From UBA9732 sp003456855 (GTDB lineage Bacteria > Spirochaetota > Spirochaetia > Sphaerochaetales > Sphaerochaetaceae), in contig CAMOUY010000013.1 in the NCBI GenBank assembly GCA_946626785.1, positions 1-33,630 on the forward strand: a stretch of DNA of 33,630 nt. The letters run 5' to 3'. Below, in pieces: positions 24,667-33,501 of this stretch (positions within the stretch are counted from its first letter, which is position 1; every line of letters starts with the position of its first letter). The notes under the pieces were generated by a model. That model searched no databases and was not told the DNA's origin. It was given only the letters and a program-made list of their open reading frames with translations. The position numbers and the translations under genes were made by a program.

Positions 24667-25950
24667 ATGACAAAATCTGAAATCGGCAGGCTGTATGGCT
24701 TCTATTCCAAGGAATTGAAGGAGAACATTCTGGGCTTCTGGCTTCCACGATGTCTGGACAAGGAGTTCGGAGGCTATCAGAACTGCTTTGACAACAAGGG
24801 CGAGAGGCTTGTCAGCCACGACAAGTACACCTGGAGCCAGGGAAGGTTCCTCTGGATGTTCTCAAAGCTGGCAACGACCAAGGCACCGCTTTTCAGCGAT
24901 GAGGAAAAATCGAAATTCCTCGATCTGGCGCACTCTGGCTACGATTTTCTCAGAAACCACTGCCTGATGGGAAAGGACGACTACAGGTGTGTCTTCCTCA
25001 TGGAGAGGGACGGAAGACCCAAGAAAGTGGGTGATTACGACACCCTGGACATGAGCATCTATGCCGATTGCTTCGTGATCATAGGCATGGCGGCCTATTC
25101 GATAGCCTCAGACAGCAAAGATGCCTATGAATTTGGCAAGAAACTCTATCTATCGGCCATTGATAGGGTTCAAAAAGGCAACTATAACACTCTTCCATAC
25201 CCCTTGGACCCGAAATACAGGGCCCATGGCATCCCGATGATCCTCACAAACGTTGCCAAGGAGCTATACCTTGCAGCTCTCCAGCATGACAAGAAGTTCT
25301 CGAACAGCCTTCTCAATGACATGGACATGACGGCCAGGGACGTTGTGAAGAACTTCATGGACAGAAAGAACGTCATCCACGAGGTGATCAGCAAGGACAA
25401 CAAGCCTGTAGAGGGGCTTCTAGGCCAGCACATGAACCCAGGCCACTCCATCGAGGACTCCTGGTTCATCCACGATGCTGCAATGCTTCTTAACATGCCT
25501 GACTTGGACGAGGCTGCCGCCAAGATAATGAAGACCGCCTTCTGGAGAGGCTGGGACGAAAGATATGGTGGAGTTCTTCACTTTGTGAATCTAGAAGGAA
25601 ACCCTCTGAGCTTTGAGAGCGACAGCACAGAGCCTACCGTGACATTGGTGAAGGGCGGTTGGGGAGACAAGCTCTGGTGGGTCCACTCAGAGACCCTCTA
25701 TGCATCGCTTCTCTTCTACTTCACCACCGGAGACGACGAGTTCATGGACATCCACAACATCGCCTTCGAGTATGTGTTCAGCCACTTCCCGAACCACGGA
25801 CCTGAGGGTGAGTGGATACAGATACTGACCAGAGAGGGAGACCCTCAGGAGAAGGTTGTGGCGCTTCCTGTGAAGGACCCGTTCCATATTACAAGGAACC
25901 TGCTGCTCATCTGCGAGCTTCTCGACTCTGAGATGGAAAACAATGGCTGA
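24667..25950 (+). CDS. N-acylglucosamine 2-epimerase (AGE) family sugar isomerase/epimerase
   Basis: The 427-residue protein has the (alpha/alpha)6-barrel pattern of AGE-family enzymes. Landmarks are ILGFWLPRCLDKEFGGYQNCF at the start, YTWSQGRFLWMFSKL, the histidine-glutamate motif GHSIEDSWF and LWWVHSETLYA. The family includes GlcNAc 2-epimerase, mannose/glucose isomerases and mannobiose/cellobiose 2-epimerases; sequence alone does not choose between them. AAGGGAG lies somewhat far (12 bases) from the ATG. The HAD phosphatase gene follows 18 bases after the stop, so the pair probably acts together on a sugar or sugar phosphate. Confidence 0.85.
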   Translation: MTKSEIGRLYGFYSKELKENILGFWLPRCLDKEFGGYQNCFDNKGERLVSHDKYTWSQGRFLWMFSKLATTKAPLFSDEEKSKFLDLAHSGYDFLRNHCLMGKDDYRCVFLMERDGRPKKVGDYDTLDMSIYADCFVIIGMAAYSIASDSKDAYEFGKKLYLSAIDRVQKGNYNTLPYPLDPKYRAHGIPMILTNVAKELYLAALQHDKKFSNSLLNDMDMTARDVVKNFMDRKNVIHEVISKDNKPVEGLLGQHMNPGHSIEDSWFIHDAAMLLNMPDLDEAAAKIMKTAFWRGWDERYGGVLHFVNLEGNPLSFESDSTEPTVTLVKGGWGDKLWWVHSETLYASLLFYFTTGDDEFMDIHNIAFEYVFSHFPNHGPEGEWIQILTREGDPQEKVVALPVKDPFHITRNLLLICELLDSEMENNG

Positions 25951-25968
25951 ATGAGGTAGAATAGAACC

Positions 25969-26814
25969 ATGTTCAAGAAAGAAGACATCAAGGTAATCAC
26001 AATAGATTTTGACGGAACCGTTCTGCAGCGTGACAAGATGTGGCTCAGCCCACGCAACCACCATGCGCTGAAGGAGCTTCAGAAGAGGGGAATCCACTGC
26101 GTCCCATGCACGGGACGTTCTGCTGACATGTTCCCGCCTCAGTTCGAGGACGGGTCCTTCAGGTACTGGTTCACCTGCTTCGGTGCAAGGATTCTGGACA
26201 CCCTGACCGGTGAGATCATCCACAAGCACTCCTTCACCCCAGAGCAGAGCGCTGAGATCTGCAGGATCTTCGAGGGCAAGGGCATCTACTGCGAGGTCGC
26301 GGCTGAGGGCAGGCTGCTCTTCGAGAAGGACGTCATGGACAATCTGTGGAGATACCCGGTTCCTGGTCATCATGTCTGGTACATGTACACCTCAGGAAGA
26401 CCTGTCACCGTCTATGGAAAGCTTTCAGAGTTCTTCCTTTCACAGAAGATCGGAGCTGAGAAGTTCAACCTCTACGGAATCCCGAAGGAGGATTTCGAGC
26501 CTATGCTGGAGAAGTGCAAGAGCTTCGACTTCGCGGGAATATCACTCTCGGAGCCTGTGGGAATACAGATCTCGGACAAGCCTGATCTCAGGGTCCCGTC
26601 GATGGAGATTCTTCTGAAGCACCTTGGCTGCACCTGGGACAATGTTATGAGCATCGGCGACAGCATGCCTCTGGACGGACTGATGATAAAGCAGGCTGCC
26701 TTCGGTGTGACCTTGGAGAACGCTTCGGACGAGGTGAAGGCCATCGCAGACTATGTGACAGACCGCTATGACGAGGACGGCTTCGCCAAGGTGGTGGAGA
26801 AGTTCATTCTCTGA
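25969..26814 (+). CDS. HAD-superfamily phosphatase, Cof/HAD-IIB type
   Basis: The 281-residue protein carries the HAD nucleophile motif ITIDFDGTV (Asp13, Asp15), a cap region of the Cof type and the final metal-binding motif MSIGDSMPLDGLMI. Its members are mostly cytoplasmic phosphatases of sugar phosphates or nucleotides. It is downstream of the AGE epimerase and likely in one transcript. Its stop lies 4 bp from the stop of the convergent AraC gene, with no terminator between them. Confidence 0.88.
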   Translation: MFKKEDIKVITIDFDGTVLQRDKMWLSPRNHHALKELQKRGIHCVPCTGRSADMFPPQFEDGSFRYWFTCFGARILDTLTGEIIHKHSFTPEQSAEICRIFEGKGIYCEVAAEGRLLFEKDVMDNLWRYPVPGHHVWYMYTSGRPVTVYGKLSEFFLSQKIGAEKFNLYGIPKEDFEPMLEKCKSFDFAGISLSEPVGIQISDKPDLRVPSMEILLKHLGCTWDNVMSIGDSMPLDGLMIKQAAFGVTLENASDEVKAIADYVTDRYDEDGFAKVVEKFIL

Positions 26815-26818
26815 GTCT

Positions 26819-27607
26819 TCAATGGGATATTGGGGATCTCCAGTATGTCTTTACATAGTCTCTGTAGAACGTGCTGTAGTAGTTGAATCCGCAATCCCTG
26901 TACACTTGTTTCGGAGAAAGGCCCGTCTTTAACATCTCATGAGCCATCATGCATTTCTTGGTCCTTACATAAGACATTACAGAGGTGTTGAGGTTCCTGA
27001 TGAAAAGCTTCCTCAGAGCAGAGGAGGATTTATTCAGACCCTTGCAGAGATCTTCCTCTGAATGTATGTTAGCAATATTTTTCTCTATGAATCTGATTGC
27101 CTTCTCCAACTCCTTGCTTATATAGTTGGCTTCCCTCTTGAGTCCTGCCTCGCTGCAAAGGTTGCAGAGTATTATCCCCGTCTGACATCTCAAGGCGGTC
27201 AAAAGGCAGCTGTCAATTGTGTGCTCCTTCAGTTTCATCAATGTCTCATAGGCCTTCTTAGATTCGAGATCGCGTATGTTGAACACCTCCGGTAGGTTGT
27301 TAAGCTGCGCCTCCAGATCGTCTGAAATGTCAGAGCAATTGAATCTTATGACTATTCTTTCATATGGTAGATTTGACCTGATTATAGCATTGTGGTGCTG
27401 TCCAGGTCTTATCAGCAGCACATCATCTGGATTGAGTGAATATCTTTCCTGCTCAATCTGGAAGTCTATATCCCCCTGGATAAGATAGAACAACTCATAT
27501 GCTGTGTGGTAATGGTCCTTGTATCTGACAGTTCCCACTGTACTCACATTCTCTCTCTTGTATTTGAACTTCCTGATTCCATCTATGATTTCATAATTGT
27601 TGGCCAT
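26819..27607 (-). CDS. AraC-family transcriptional regulator with cupin sensor domain
   Basis: From the chosen start the protein has 262 residues. An N-terminal cupin (HYHTAYELFYLIQGDIDF, then LIRPGQHHNAI) is followed by a C-terminal AraC-type DNA-binding domain (EEDLCKGLNKSSSALRKLF and QVYRDCGFNYYSTFYRDY). The start at 27607 is preferred over the open extension to 27685. GGAGAG precedes it, and the longer version would run across the candidate operator. It is divergent from the HAD/transport cluster and probably regulates it in response to a bound sugar. Confidence 0.88.
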   Translation of the reverse strand: MANNYEIIDGIRKFKYKRENVSTVGTVRYKDHYHTAYELFYLIQGDIDFQIEQERYSLNPDDVLLIRPGQHHNAIIRSNLPYERIVIRFNCSDISDDLEAQLNNLPEVFNIRDLESKKAYETLMKLKEHTIDSCLLTALRCQTGIILCNLCSEAGLKREANYISKELEKAIRFIEKNIANIHSEEDLCKGLNKSSSALRKLFIRNLNTSVMSYVRTKKCMMAHEMLKTGLSPKQVYRDCGFNYYSTFYRDYVKTYWRSPISH

Positions 27608-27637
27608 CGTCTCTCCATGTTCTATTAATGTGATAAA

Positions 27638-27666
27638 ATTGCAATCATTCATGCTATTATTGCAAT
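27638..27666. promoter_or_regulatory. Two ATTGCAAT palindromes 21 bp apart, candidate AraC operator
   Basis: ATTGCAAT occurs at 27638-27645 and again at 27659-27666, exactly 21 bp (two helical turns) apart, in the 104-base gap between the AraC gene and the HAD gene. AraC-family monomers commonly bind two direct sites with this period. The motif is also a perfect palindrome, so orientation is ambiguous. Confidence 0.5.
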
Positions 27667-27711
27667 ATATTTCTTCACTTGGCAACTAAAAAAGAGTGTT
27701 ATTATTCGACT

Positions 27712-28608
27712 ATGGGTAAAGATATCTTTAAGGAAATGGAACGGACCAAGGACTTTCTTGTTTGCATAGACTCGGATGGATGTCTTCTGGACAACATGGA
27801 ACTTAAGCACAAGGAGTGCTTCTGCCCTGCGACTGTCAACGTATGGAATCTCCAAGGGGTGTCGAAATATGCCAGGGAGTGTGCTGAGTTCGTGAATCTC
27901 TATTCTCGAACCAGAGGTACCAACAGATTCCCCGCGATTGTCAGGACCCTTGAACTTCTCTATGAACGACCGGAGGTTAAGGAGAGAGGTCTTGTGATGC
28001 CAGATCTGACCGATCTCAAGAGATGGATAGATACTACGCCTATTCTTGGCGCTGCCGCGCTGGAGGAGTACAGCAAGACTCACAAGAATCTTTCTCCTGT
28101 TCTTATGCAGGCTGCAAACTGGTCTCGTGAGGTTGATGCAAACATAAAACATATTGTAAGGAACATAAGCCCATTTCCATTTGTGAAAGAGGCAATAATC
28201 AAGATGCGTGAATTTGCAGAAGTCATGGTTGTCTCGGCAACCCCAAGTGAGGCTCTGGAGAGGGAATTGACTGCAGTCGGCATAGCTCCGCTTATGACGA
28301 CTATTGCAGGCCAGGATCTCGGGACGAAAACCCAGCTAATCCACGAGGCCATGGGTGGCAGGTATTCTCCTGACCATGTACTGAAGATCGGAGATGCCCC
28401 TGGGGATCTCAAGGCCGCAGAGGACAATGGAGTCTTGTTCAACCCGATTGTGCCTGGAAAGGAGAGGGAGAGTTGGAAGAACGTGCTTGAGGTATCTTTA
28501 CAGAAGTTCAAGGAAGGCTCGTTCGGAGGTTCTTATCAGGATGGCCTTATAGAGGACTTCTATGCAAATCTGAGGATTACACCTCCTTGGTTAAGTAGAA
28601 TGTCCTGA
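27712..28608 (+). CDS. HAD-superfamily hydrolase of unknown substrate
   Basis: The 298-residue protein has the HAD nucleophile motif VCIDSDGCLLD (Asp20, Asp22), a long helical cap, the motif VVSATPSEALERE with motif-II serine/threonine character, and KIGDAPGDLKAAEDNG as motif IV. It is larger than typical phosphoglycolate phosphatases and I do not recognise the subfamily. Start choice: ATG 27712; TTG 27679 would add 11 residues without a ribosome-binding site. It opens the cluster facing the AraC gene and precedes the AfuA-type transporter, so it may dephosphorylate an imported phosphate ester. Confidence 0.8.
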   Translation: MGKDIFKEMERTKDFLVCIDSDGCLLDNMELKHKECFCPATVNVWNLQGVSKYARECAEFVNLYSRTRGTNRFPAIVRTLELLYERPEVKERGLVMPDLTDLKRWIDTTPILGAAALEEYSKTHKNLSPVLMQAANWSREVDANIKHIVRNISPFPFVKEAIIKMREFAEVMVVSATPSEALERELTAVGIAPLMTTIAGQDLGTKTQLIHEAMGGRYSPDHVLKIGDAPGDLKAAEDNGVLFNPIVPGKERESWKNVLEVSLQKFKEGSFGGSYQDGLIEDFYANLRITPPWLSRMS

Positions 28609-28648
28609 AAATGCAATCAATTTTACTAAAGTTGCAAGATTTTTTTGA

Positions 28649-28676
28649 TTTACATATGAATTTAATAGTTTAAAAT
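28649..28676 (+). promoter_or_regulatory. Candidate promoter of the binding-protein gene
   Basis: TTTACA (28649-28654) and TAAAAT (28671-28676) are 16 bases apart in an AT-rich gap, about 60 bases before the ATG. This would let the transporter be transcribed separately from the HAD gene. It was called by eye. Confidence 0.4.
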
Positions 28677-28735
28677 TAAAATTGTTAGTTTGGCTTCAAC
28701 ATATGAGGCCATAGAAGAATTAAATGGAGGAAAAT

Positions 28736-29740
28736 ATGAGAAAAGTTCTAGCAGTTTTGTTCATTGCCCTCGTGGCATGTTCAATGATCTTTGCTCAGGC
28801 TGCCACTGAGACAGAGAAGGCCCCGACAGAGCTGGTCATTTGGGCAGCATGTCAGGAGAAAGAGGCACAGAATCTTGTCGCTGCTTTCAATGAGATTCAT
28901 CCGGAGATCAAGGTTAGCATCATAAGAGCAGGTGCCAGCGAGCTTAACAACAGACTTGTTGCAGAGTGGCCAAGCCCATCTGGAGATATCATGCTTGGTG
29001 CATCCCAGGAGATTTTTGATGCTCCTGACCAGGTAGAGATGTTCGTTCCTTATAGAGTTGCAAACGATGCAAACATTCCTGCAAACCTCAAGGATTCCAA
29101 GAGCGAAGTCCCAAGATATTACAGCTTCTCAATGCCGATTCAGGTTCTGCTTGTCAACACCGACATGCTCAAAGAGGAAGATTATCCTAAGACATGGTGG
29201 GATCTCGGAGATCCGAAGTACAAGGGCAAGATCATCCTTGGTAACCCTGCTCTTTCCGGTGGTGCATATGCACAGTTGTACATGATGTGGAAGCTCTATG
29301 GCTATGACCTCATTCCCAAGGTAGCAGCTAACGCAACATATGTCCCGTCCTCATCTACAGTCACAGAGTCTGTTACAAGAGGTGAGTATGCAATCGGTGC
29401 AAACCCAGAGTACAATGTCTCTTCAGCAATGAAGAAGGGTGCTCACATTATTGCCATTTATCCTGAGGATGGAACTGGTCTCAGAACCGATGGTTCCGGA
29501 ATCATCAAGAACGGTCCGAACCTTGCTGCTGCAAAACTCTTCATGGAGTTCCTGACAACAGAGCAGGCATACAAGATCATCAGAGAGACAGCTGGAAGGC
29601 GTGTTCCTCTCGAGTCAATTCCTGGTCCTGACTTCATGCCGTCACTCAGCGAGATTAAGTTCTTCGAGTATGACGCAGTTGAGGCAGGAGATGTCCGCGA
29701 CGAGCTCACGGAGTACTTCACAAACCTCATTGTCCAGTAA
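28736..29740 (+). CDS. ABC transporter substrate-binding protein, AfuA/FbpA (iron(III)-type) family
   Basis: From ATG 28736 the protein has 334 residues. The earlier ATG at 28724 is rejected because the GGAGG site lies inside its first codons and suits 28736. The signal peptide is MRKVLAVLFIALVACSMIFA. It may be cut by signal peptidase I before Gln21, or at the lipobox-like LVAC (Cys15) as a lipoprotein. The mature part begins TELVIWAACQEKEAQNLVAA and continues with the family's two-lobe pattern (PIQVLLVNTDML, TWWDLGDPKYKGKI, GEYAIGANPEY). This family carries ferric iron, phosphonates, polyamines or sugar phosphates. The iron-binding tyrosine pair is not evident. A sugar-phosphate or amino-sugar ligand is inferred from context. 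Confidence 0.88.
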   Translation: MRKVLAVLFIALVACSMIFAQAATETEKAPTELVIWAACQEKEAQNLVAAFNEIHPEIKVSIIRAGASELNNRLVAEWPSPSGDIMLGASQEIFDAPDQVEMFVPYRVANDANIPANLKDSKSEVPRYYSFSMPIQVLLVNTDMLKEEDYPKTWWDLGDPKYKGKIILGNPALSGGAYAQLYMMWKLYGYDLIPKVAANATYVPSSSTVTESVTRGEYAIGANPEYNVSSAMKKGAHIIAIYPEDGTGLRTDGSGIIKNGPNLAAAKLFMEFLTTEQAYKIIRETAGRRVPLESIPGPDFMPSLSEIKFFEYDAVEAGDVRDELTEYFTNLIVQ

Positions 29741-29784
29741 GGGATAATCAAGTGCAACGGGGTCATAGGCTCTGTTGTTCTTAG

Positions 29785-29820
29785 AGCCCATTGAAGCTAA
29801 GTCAATGGGCTTAATTTTTA
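29785..29820 (+). terminator. Hairpin with T tract between binding protein and ATPase genes
   Basis: AGCCCATTGA (29785-29794) and TCAATGGGCT (29802-29811) form a perfect 10-bp stem with a 7-base loop, followed by TAATTTTTA. It sits inside the transport operon. It probably ends most transcripts after the binding protein, which is needed in excess, while some continue into the ATPase and permease. Confidence 0.75.
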
Positions 29821-29843
29821 AGTTATAGGAGTTTCGCAATCAT

Positions 29844-30965
29844 ATGAGTCTGAGTCTAACTTATCAGAATGTGGATAAAATCTATCAGAGCAAGAAGAGC
29901 TCTGCTGCGGTCCACGCATTGAAGGATGTTTCATTCACCATCAATCCTGGTGAGCTTTTCTGTCTCCTTGGTCCTTCCGGATGTGGAAAGACAACACTTC
30001 TTAGGAGTACTGCGGGTCTTGAAACCATTTCGGGTGGCAAGATCCTTTACGGCGATGTGGACATGTCAATCATCCCGCCTTACAAGAGAAACATTGGAAT
30101 GGTTTTCCAGAGCTTTGCCCTGTATCCGCATATGAACCTATTTGAGAATGTTGCTTATGGTCTCAGAGTTAGGAAACTGCCCAACGAAGAAGTCAAGAAA
30201 AAGGTTGAGGCTGTAATGGAGCTCGTAGGATTGCAGGAAGAACTGAAAAGGAACCCGTTCCCGACTGCACTCTCAGGTGGACAGCAGCAACGTGTCGCAA
30301 TAGCTCGTGCACTAGTATATGATCCTGAGATTCTTCTTTTGGATGAGCCACTGGCAAACCTTGATGCAAAGCTCCGACGTTACATGAGAGCCGAGATCAG
30401 AAGAATCCAGAAAGCCACAAATATCACCACAATCTTCGTTACACATGACCAGGAAGAAGCAATGGCTGTCGGTGACAGACTTGCTGTCATGAAGAGGGGT
30501 GTCGTCGAACAGATTGGAACTTCTGACGAGCTCTATACTGCCCCAGATAATGCCTTTGTTGCCAACTTCATCGGAAAGATGAATTTCTTCAAAGGTGTGC
30601 TGACCGGTGAGAAGACTGTCAGAATCGACAACACAAAGCTTTCAGTCCAGGTTGAGGAGCAGAATATAAGGACTCATGGAAAAGCCAACAAGGGTGATGC
30701 CGTGTTCTTCGGTGCAAGACCTGAGATGCTTGAGGTCACAAAAACAGATGAGGCTGGAACTGGAATCCCTGGTAGGGTCCTCATCATCCAGCATCTCGGA
30801 CAAGTTGTAAGGTATGAGGTTATCCTCGATGGTGACATTACCATCCAGAACGTAGAAATTGACATGCCGCACATGGTCAAGGAGATAGCCGAGAACGACC
30901 AGGTGTTCGTCAAAATCAAGGACGAAAAGGGCTTTGTGTTCCTTCCGGAGGTCAGCAATCAATGA
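29844..30965 (+). CDS. ABC transporter ATP-binding protein (PotA/FbpC/UgpC type)
   Basis: The 373-residue ATPase has Walker A GPSGCGKTT (43-51), the signature LSGGQQQRVA (143-152) and Walker B LLLDEPLANLDAKLR, and the switch His in IFVTHDQEEAMAVGDR. A C-terminal TOBE-like regulatory region makes up roughly residues 240-373. It should power the neighbouring fused permease. AGGAG is 12-13 bases ahead of the ATG, a somewhat long spacing. Its stop overlaps the permease ATG (ATGA). Confidence 0.95.
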   Translation: MSLSLTYQNVDKIYQSKKSSAAVHALKDVSFTINPGELFCLLGPSGCGKTTLLRSTAGLETISGGKILYGDVDMSIIPPYKRNIGMVFQSFALYPHMNLFENVAYGLRVRKLPNEEVKKKVEAVMELVGLQEELKRNPFPTALSGGQQQRVAIARALVYDPEILLLDEPLANLDAKLRRYMRAEIRRIQKATNITTIFVTHDQEEAMAVGDRLAVMKRGVVEQIGTSDELYTAPDNAFVANFIGKMNFFKGVLTGEKTVRIDNTKLSVQVEEQNIRTHGKANKGDAVFFGARPEMLEVTKTDEAGTGIPGRVLIIQHLGQVVRYEVILDGDITIQNVEIDMPHMVKEIAENDQVFVKIKDEKGFVFLPEVSNQ

Positions 30966-32686
30966 AAAAGAGAGAAATCGTTACTGCCGGAGTTGGAGAG
31001 ACGACGATTAGCTTGAAGAAAGACAGATCACAGTTCTTTGTGTTCGTCCTTCCTCTTCTGTTTATTCTATTCTTCCTCCTTTATCCGATTATGATTACAG
31101 TCCTCAGATCATTTATGGGGACGGGATCAAAGTTCAACCTCTCAAAGCTGTCTCTGTCCGGCTATGAGAAGTTCTTCACCACGAAACTCTATTCTTCGAG
31201 TTTGAAGAACAGCCTTATTGTTGCCATATCAGTCACTTTAGGTACGATTGTAATTGGCGTCCCGATGGGTTACTTCGTTGCTCGAGTGAAGATTCCAGGA
31301 AAGAAGCTCATGCTGTCGCTGGGAATCCTCCCGATGATTATGCCGTCATTCATCGGAGCATTCAGCTGGATCATCCTTTTGGGAAATCAGGGAATCCTCA
31401 GGTATGCGTTTAACTTTGTCCTCAAACCATTCGGCATTGAGATGCCTAGCATCTATGGTATGTTCGGAATGATTTTCTGTATGATTCTCACATACTTCCC
31501 GTATGTATTCCTTCTTGCAGAGGGCGCTTTTAGTGGAGCTAACGCACTGCTGGAGGATGCTGCAATGCTGATGGGCGCAAAGAAGTTGAGGATATTCAGG
31601 ACAATCACGCTTCCTTTGATTCTCCCCAGCCTCGGAGCATCAGCGCTTCTGGTTTTTGTCAGAGCAATAGGAAACTTCGGAATACCTGCTGTCATAGGAA
31701 GACAGGTCTACACTCTCCCGACTTTGATTTACTTCAGGGTCAACGGATTTGTAGACTACAACGGAGCTTCATCGATTGCCGTTGTCAACTGTATCATCAC
31801 AGGCCTTGTCCTCTGGTTCCAGAAGAGCTATGTAAAGAAACGCGAATATGAGACAGTCAGTGCAACTCACACAGAGATCAAGCAGCATGTGCACCCCGCT
31901 GCAAGGATTCTTGCATTCCTGTTCTGCTTCATAGTTCTTGTGCTTTCGCTTGCTCCTCAGGTGACTATCATAATAATGAGCTTCTTCGAAAACTGGTACG
32001 GACTGCTGCCCACTGGTTTCACGCTGGCCAACTATGCAATCATTCCATCGACAAGTAGCAAAGAGCTTTTCAACTCTTTCTTCCTTTCCATGTCTGCGAC
32101 ACTGCTTTCGGCCCTTCTTGGTTCGATTCTCGCCTACATTACAGAGAGAAAGAGACCGTTTGGTGCAGGATTCTTGGATTTTGCAATTATGCTCCCGTTC
32201 ATTCTGCCAGGTACCGTCGTCTCTGTTGCCTTGATTTCCGCTTATGCAAGAGGATCCATAATCAAGTTGGGTGGAACCTATACGATAATCATAATATCGT
32301 ACATGATCCGAAGAACCCCATACACTTACAGATCTGTCGTTGCCAGCCTGTCCCAGCTCAACCCTTCCTTGGAGGAGGCATCGACAATCGCTGGAGCCTC
32401 ATGGTTCAGAACTTTCAGAAAAGTAAGTGTTCCTTTGATTCTGCCTGGAATCATCTCAGGTGCTATTCTTACATTCACGACCTTACTGCAAGAGCTCAGC
32501 ACGACAGTTCTGCTCTATTCACCTAAGACAAGGACAATTCCCGTGCAGATCTATATCCAGGTTGCGGAGAACAGCCTCGGACGTGCATCGGCACTCAGTA
32601 CAGTCCTATTTGTTGTAGTCTTCATCGTTGTTTACCTCACCAACAGATCGAAGAAGTTCAGCATGACAAGTGGATTCAAGATGTGA
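30962..32686 (+). CDS. ABC transporter permease, two fused permease halves (iron(III)/AfuB type)
   Basis: The 574-residue protein has about twelve membrane helices in two homologous halves. Each half carries an EAA loop: LEDAAMLMGAKKLRIFRTIT in the first and LEEASTIAGASWFRTFRKVS in the second. This double permease pattern is typical of FbpB/AfuB-like systems, where one gene supplies both membrane subunits. It overlaps the ATPase gene by 4 bp. The Nudix gene starts at its stop, so all are probably co-translated. Confidence 0.95.
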   Translation: MKKREIVTAGVGETTISLKKDRSQFFVFVLPLLFILFFLLYPIMITVLRSFMGTGSKFNLSKLSLSGYEKFFTTKLYSSSLKNSLIVAISVTLGTIVIGVPMGYFVARVKIPGKKLMLSLGILPMIMPSFIGAFSWIILLGNQGILRYAFNFVLKPFGIEMPSIYGMFGMIFCMILTYFPYVFLLAEGAFSGANALLEDAAMLMGAKKLRIFRTITLPLILPSLGASALLVFVRAIGNFGIPAVIGRQVYTLPTLIYFRVNGFVDYNGASSIAVVNCIITGLVLWFQKSYVKKREYETVSATHTEIKQHVHPAARILAFLFCFIVLVLSLAPQVTIIIMSFFENWYGLLPTGFTLANYAIIPSTSSKELFNSFFLSMSATLLSALLGSILAYITERKRPFGAGFLDFAIMLPFILPGTVVSVALISAYARGSIIKLGGTYTIIIISYMIRRTPYTYRSVVASLSQLNPSLEEASTIAGASWFRTFRKVSVPLILPGIISGAILTFTTLLQELSTTVLLYSPKTRTIPVQIYIQVAENSLGRASALSTVLFVVVFIVVYLTNRSKKFSMTSGFKM

Positions 32687-32688
32687 TT

Positions 32689-33228
32689 ATGCAGCTGGAA
32701 GAGAAAGAACTAAACAGAAAACATGTTTATGACTTCCCCTCGTTTTCAATAAACGAATCGGAGGTCATGCTTCCTGATGGCAAGACACGCATCAGACCCT
32801 GGATTGAACACAACGGGTCAGTTGCCGTGCTTGCCTTCGATGATGAGGGACGGATAGCCATAGAGCGTCAGTACCGCTTTGCAGTAAGGACCCTTACCTA
32901 CGAGGTTCCTGCTGGACATCGTGAAGATGGTGAGGAATATGACTTCGCTGCCAGAAGGGAACTTCTGGAGGAGACTGGCTATGAGGCTGAGGAGATGCGA
33001 CTTCTTGGGTATATGACTCCTGCAGGTGCCACTTCCACGGAAAAGACTGCAATTTATGTAGCAAAGGGACTGAAGAAGGTCTATAAGCAGAATCTGGACG
33101 AGGACGAGTTTCTATCTGTCTACTGGATGAAGGTCGATGAGGTTGAGGACCTTGTAAGAGAAGGCAAGATCTGGGATCCAAAGACTATGTGTGCATTGTA
33201 TTATGCAAGGCTTAACGGGATTATCTGA
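32689..33228 (+). CDS. Nudix hydrolase, ADP-ribose pyrophosphatase-like
   Basis: From ATG 32689 the protein has 179 residues; GTG 32683, which overlaps the permease stop, is an alternative that adds two. The Nudix box is complete: Gly76 to Tyr98 fits Gx5Ex7REUxEExGU, with RELLEETGY at its end. The ERQYRFAV and EVPAGHRE stretches are typical of the ADP-ribose/nucleoside-diphosphate-sugar pyrophosphatase branch. It may cleave an ADP- or NDP-linked sugar. It directly follows the transporter and precedes the broken nagB-like stretch. Confidence 0.9.
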   Translation: MQLEEKELNRKHVYDFPSFSINESEVMLPDGKTRIRPWIEHNGSVAVLAFDDEGRIAIERQYRFAVRTLTYEVPAGHREDGEEYDFAARRELLEETGYEAEEMRLLGYMTPAGATSTEKTAIYVAKGLKKVYKQNLDEDEFLSVYWMKVDEVEDLVREGKIWDPKTMCALYYARLNGII

Positions 33229-33230
33229 GG

Positions 33231-33501
33231 TTTGGAAAGAATCTCAATATCTCGGTTTCAACGAATGCGGTAGCGAACGGACGCAAGGCTGTGCTCAAGT
33301 TGGCAGAGCTGATCAAAGGGCAATCAAGGAGAAAGGACCTGTCAGGATCATCTCTGCAGATGTAAGCCAGCTCAAGATGTTCGACGTTCTATCGACTGGT
33401 CGAAGGTCGAGATATTCCATCTTAATGAGTATCTGGCTCTTTCGTAGATCCATATCGAATCCTTCAGATATTTTCTTGAGGTTTATTACAAAGAGGTTAA
33501 G
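33231..33501 (+). pseudogene. Frameshifted remnant of a glucosamine-6-phosphate deaminase (nagB)-like gene
   Basis: No single frame is open, but pieces of the N-terminal third of a NagB/6-phosphogluconolactonase-family protein can be read in order across three frames. The first is VSTNAVANGRKAVLKLAELI (from 33255). The second is AIKEKGPVRIISADVSQLKM (about 33320-33379). The third is DWSKVEIFHLNEYLALS, a TAG stop, then ESFRYFLEVYYKEV (about 33394-33498). The DWSKVxxFHLxEY stretch is characteristic of the family. Both frame changes fit single-base losses. The C-terminal two thirds are missing, and the last piece runs in frame into the next gene's ATG. Confidence 0.65.

Noticed and set aside
28736..29740. 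Iron(III) uptake assignment for the binding protein
   Set aside because: The family name suggests iron, but the usual iron-coordinating tyrosine pair was not evident and the neighbours handle sugars or phosphate esters, so no iron function is called.
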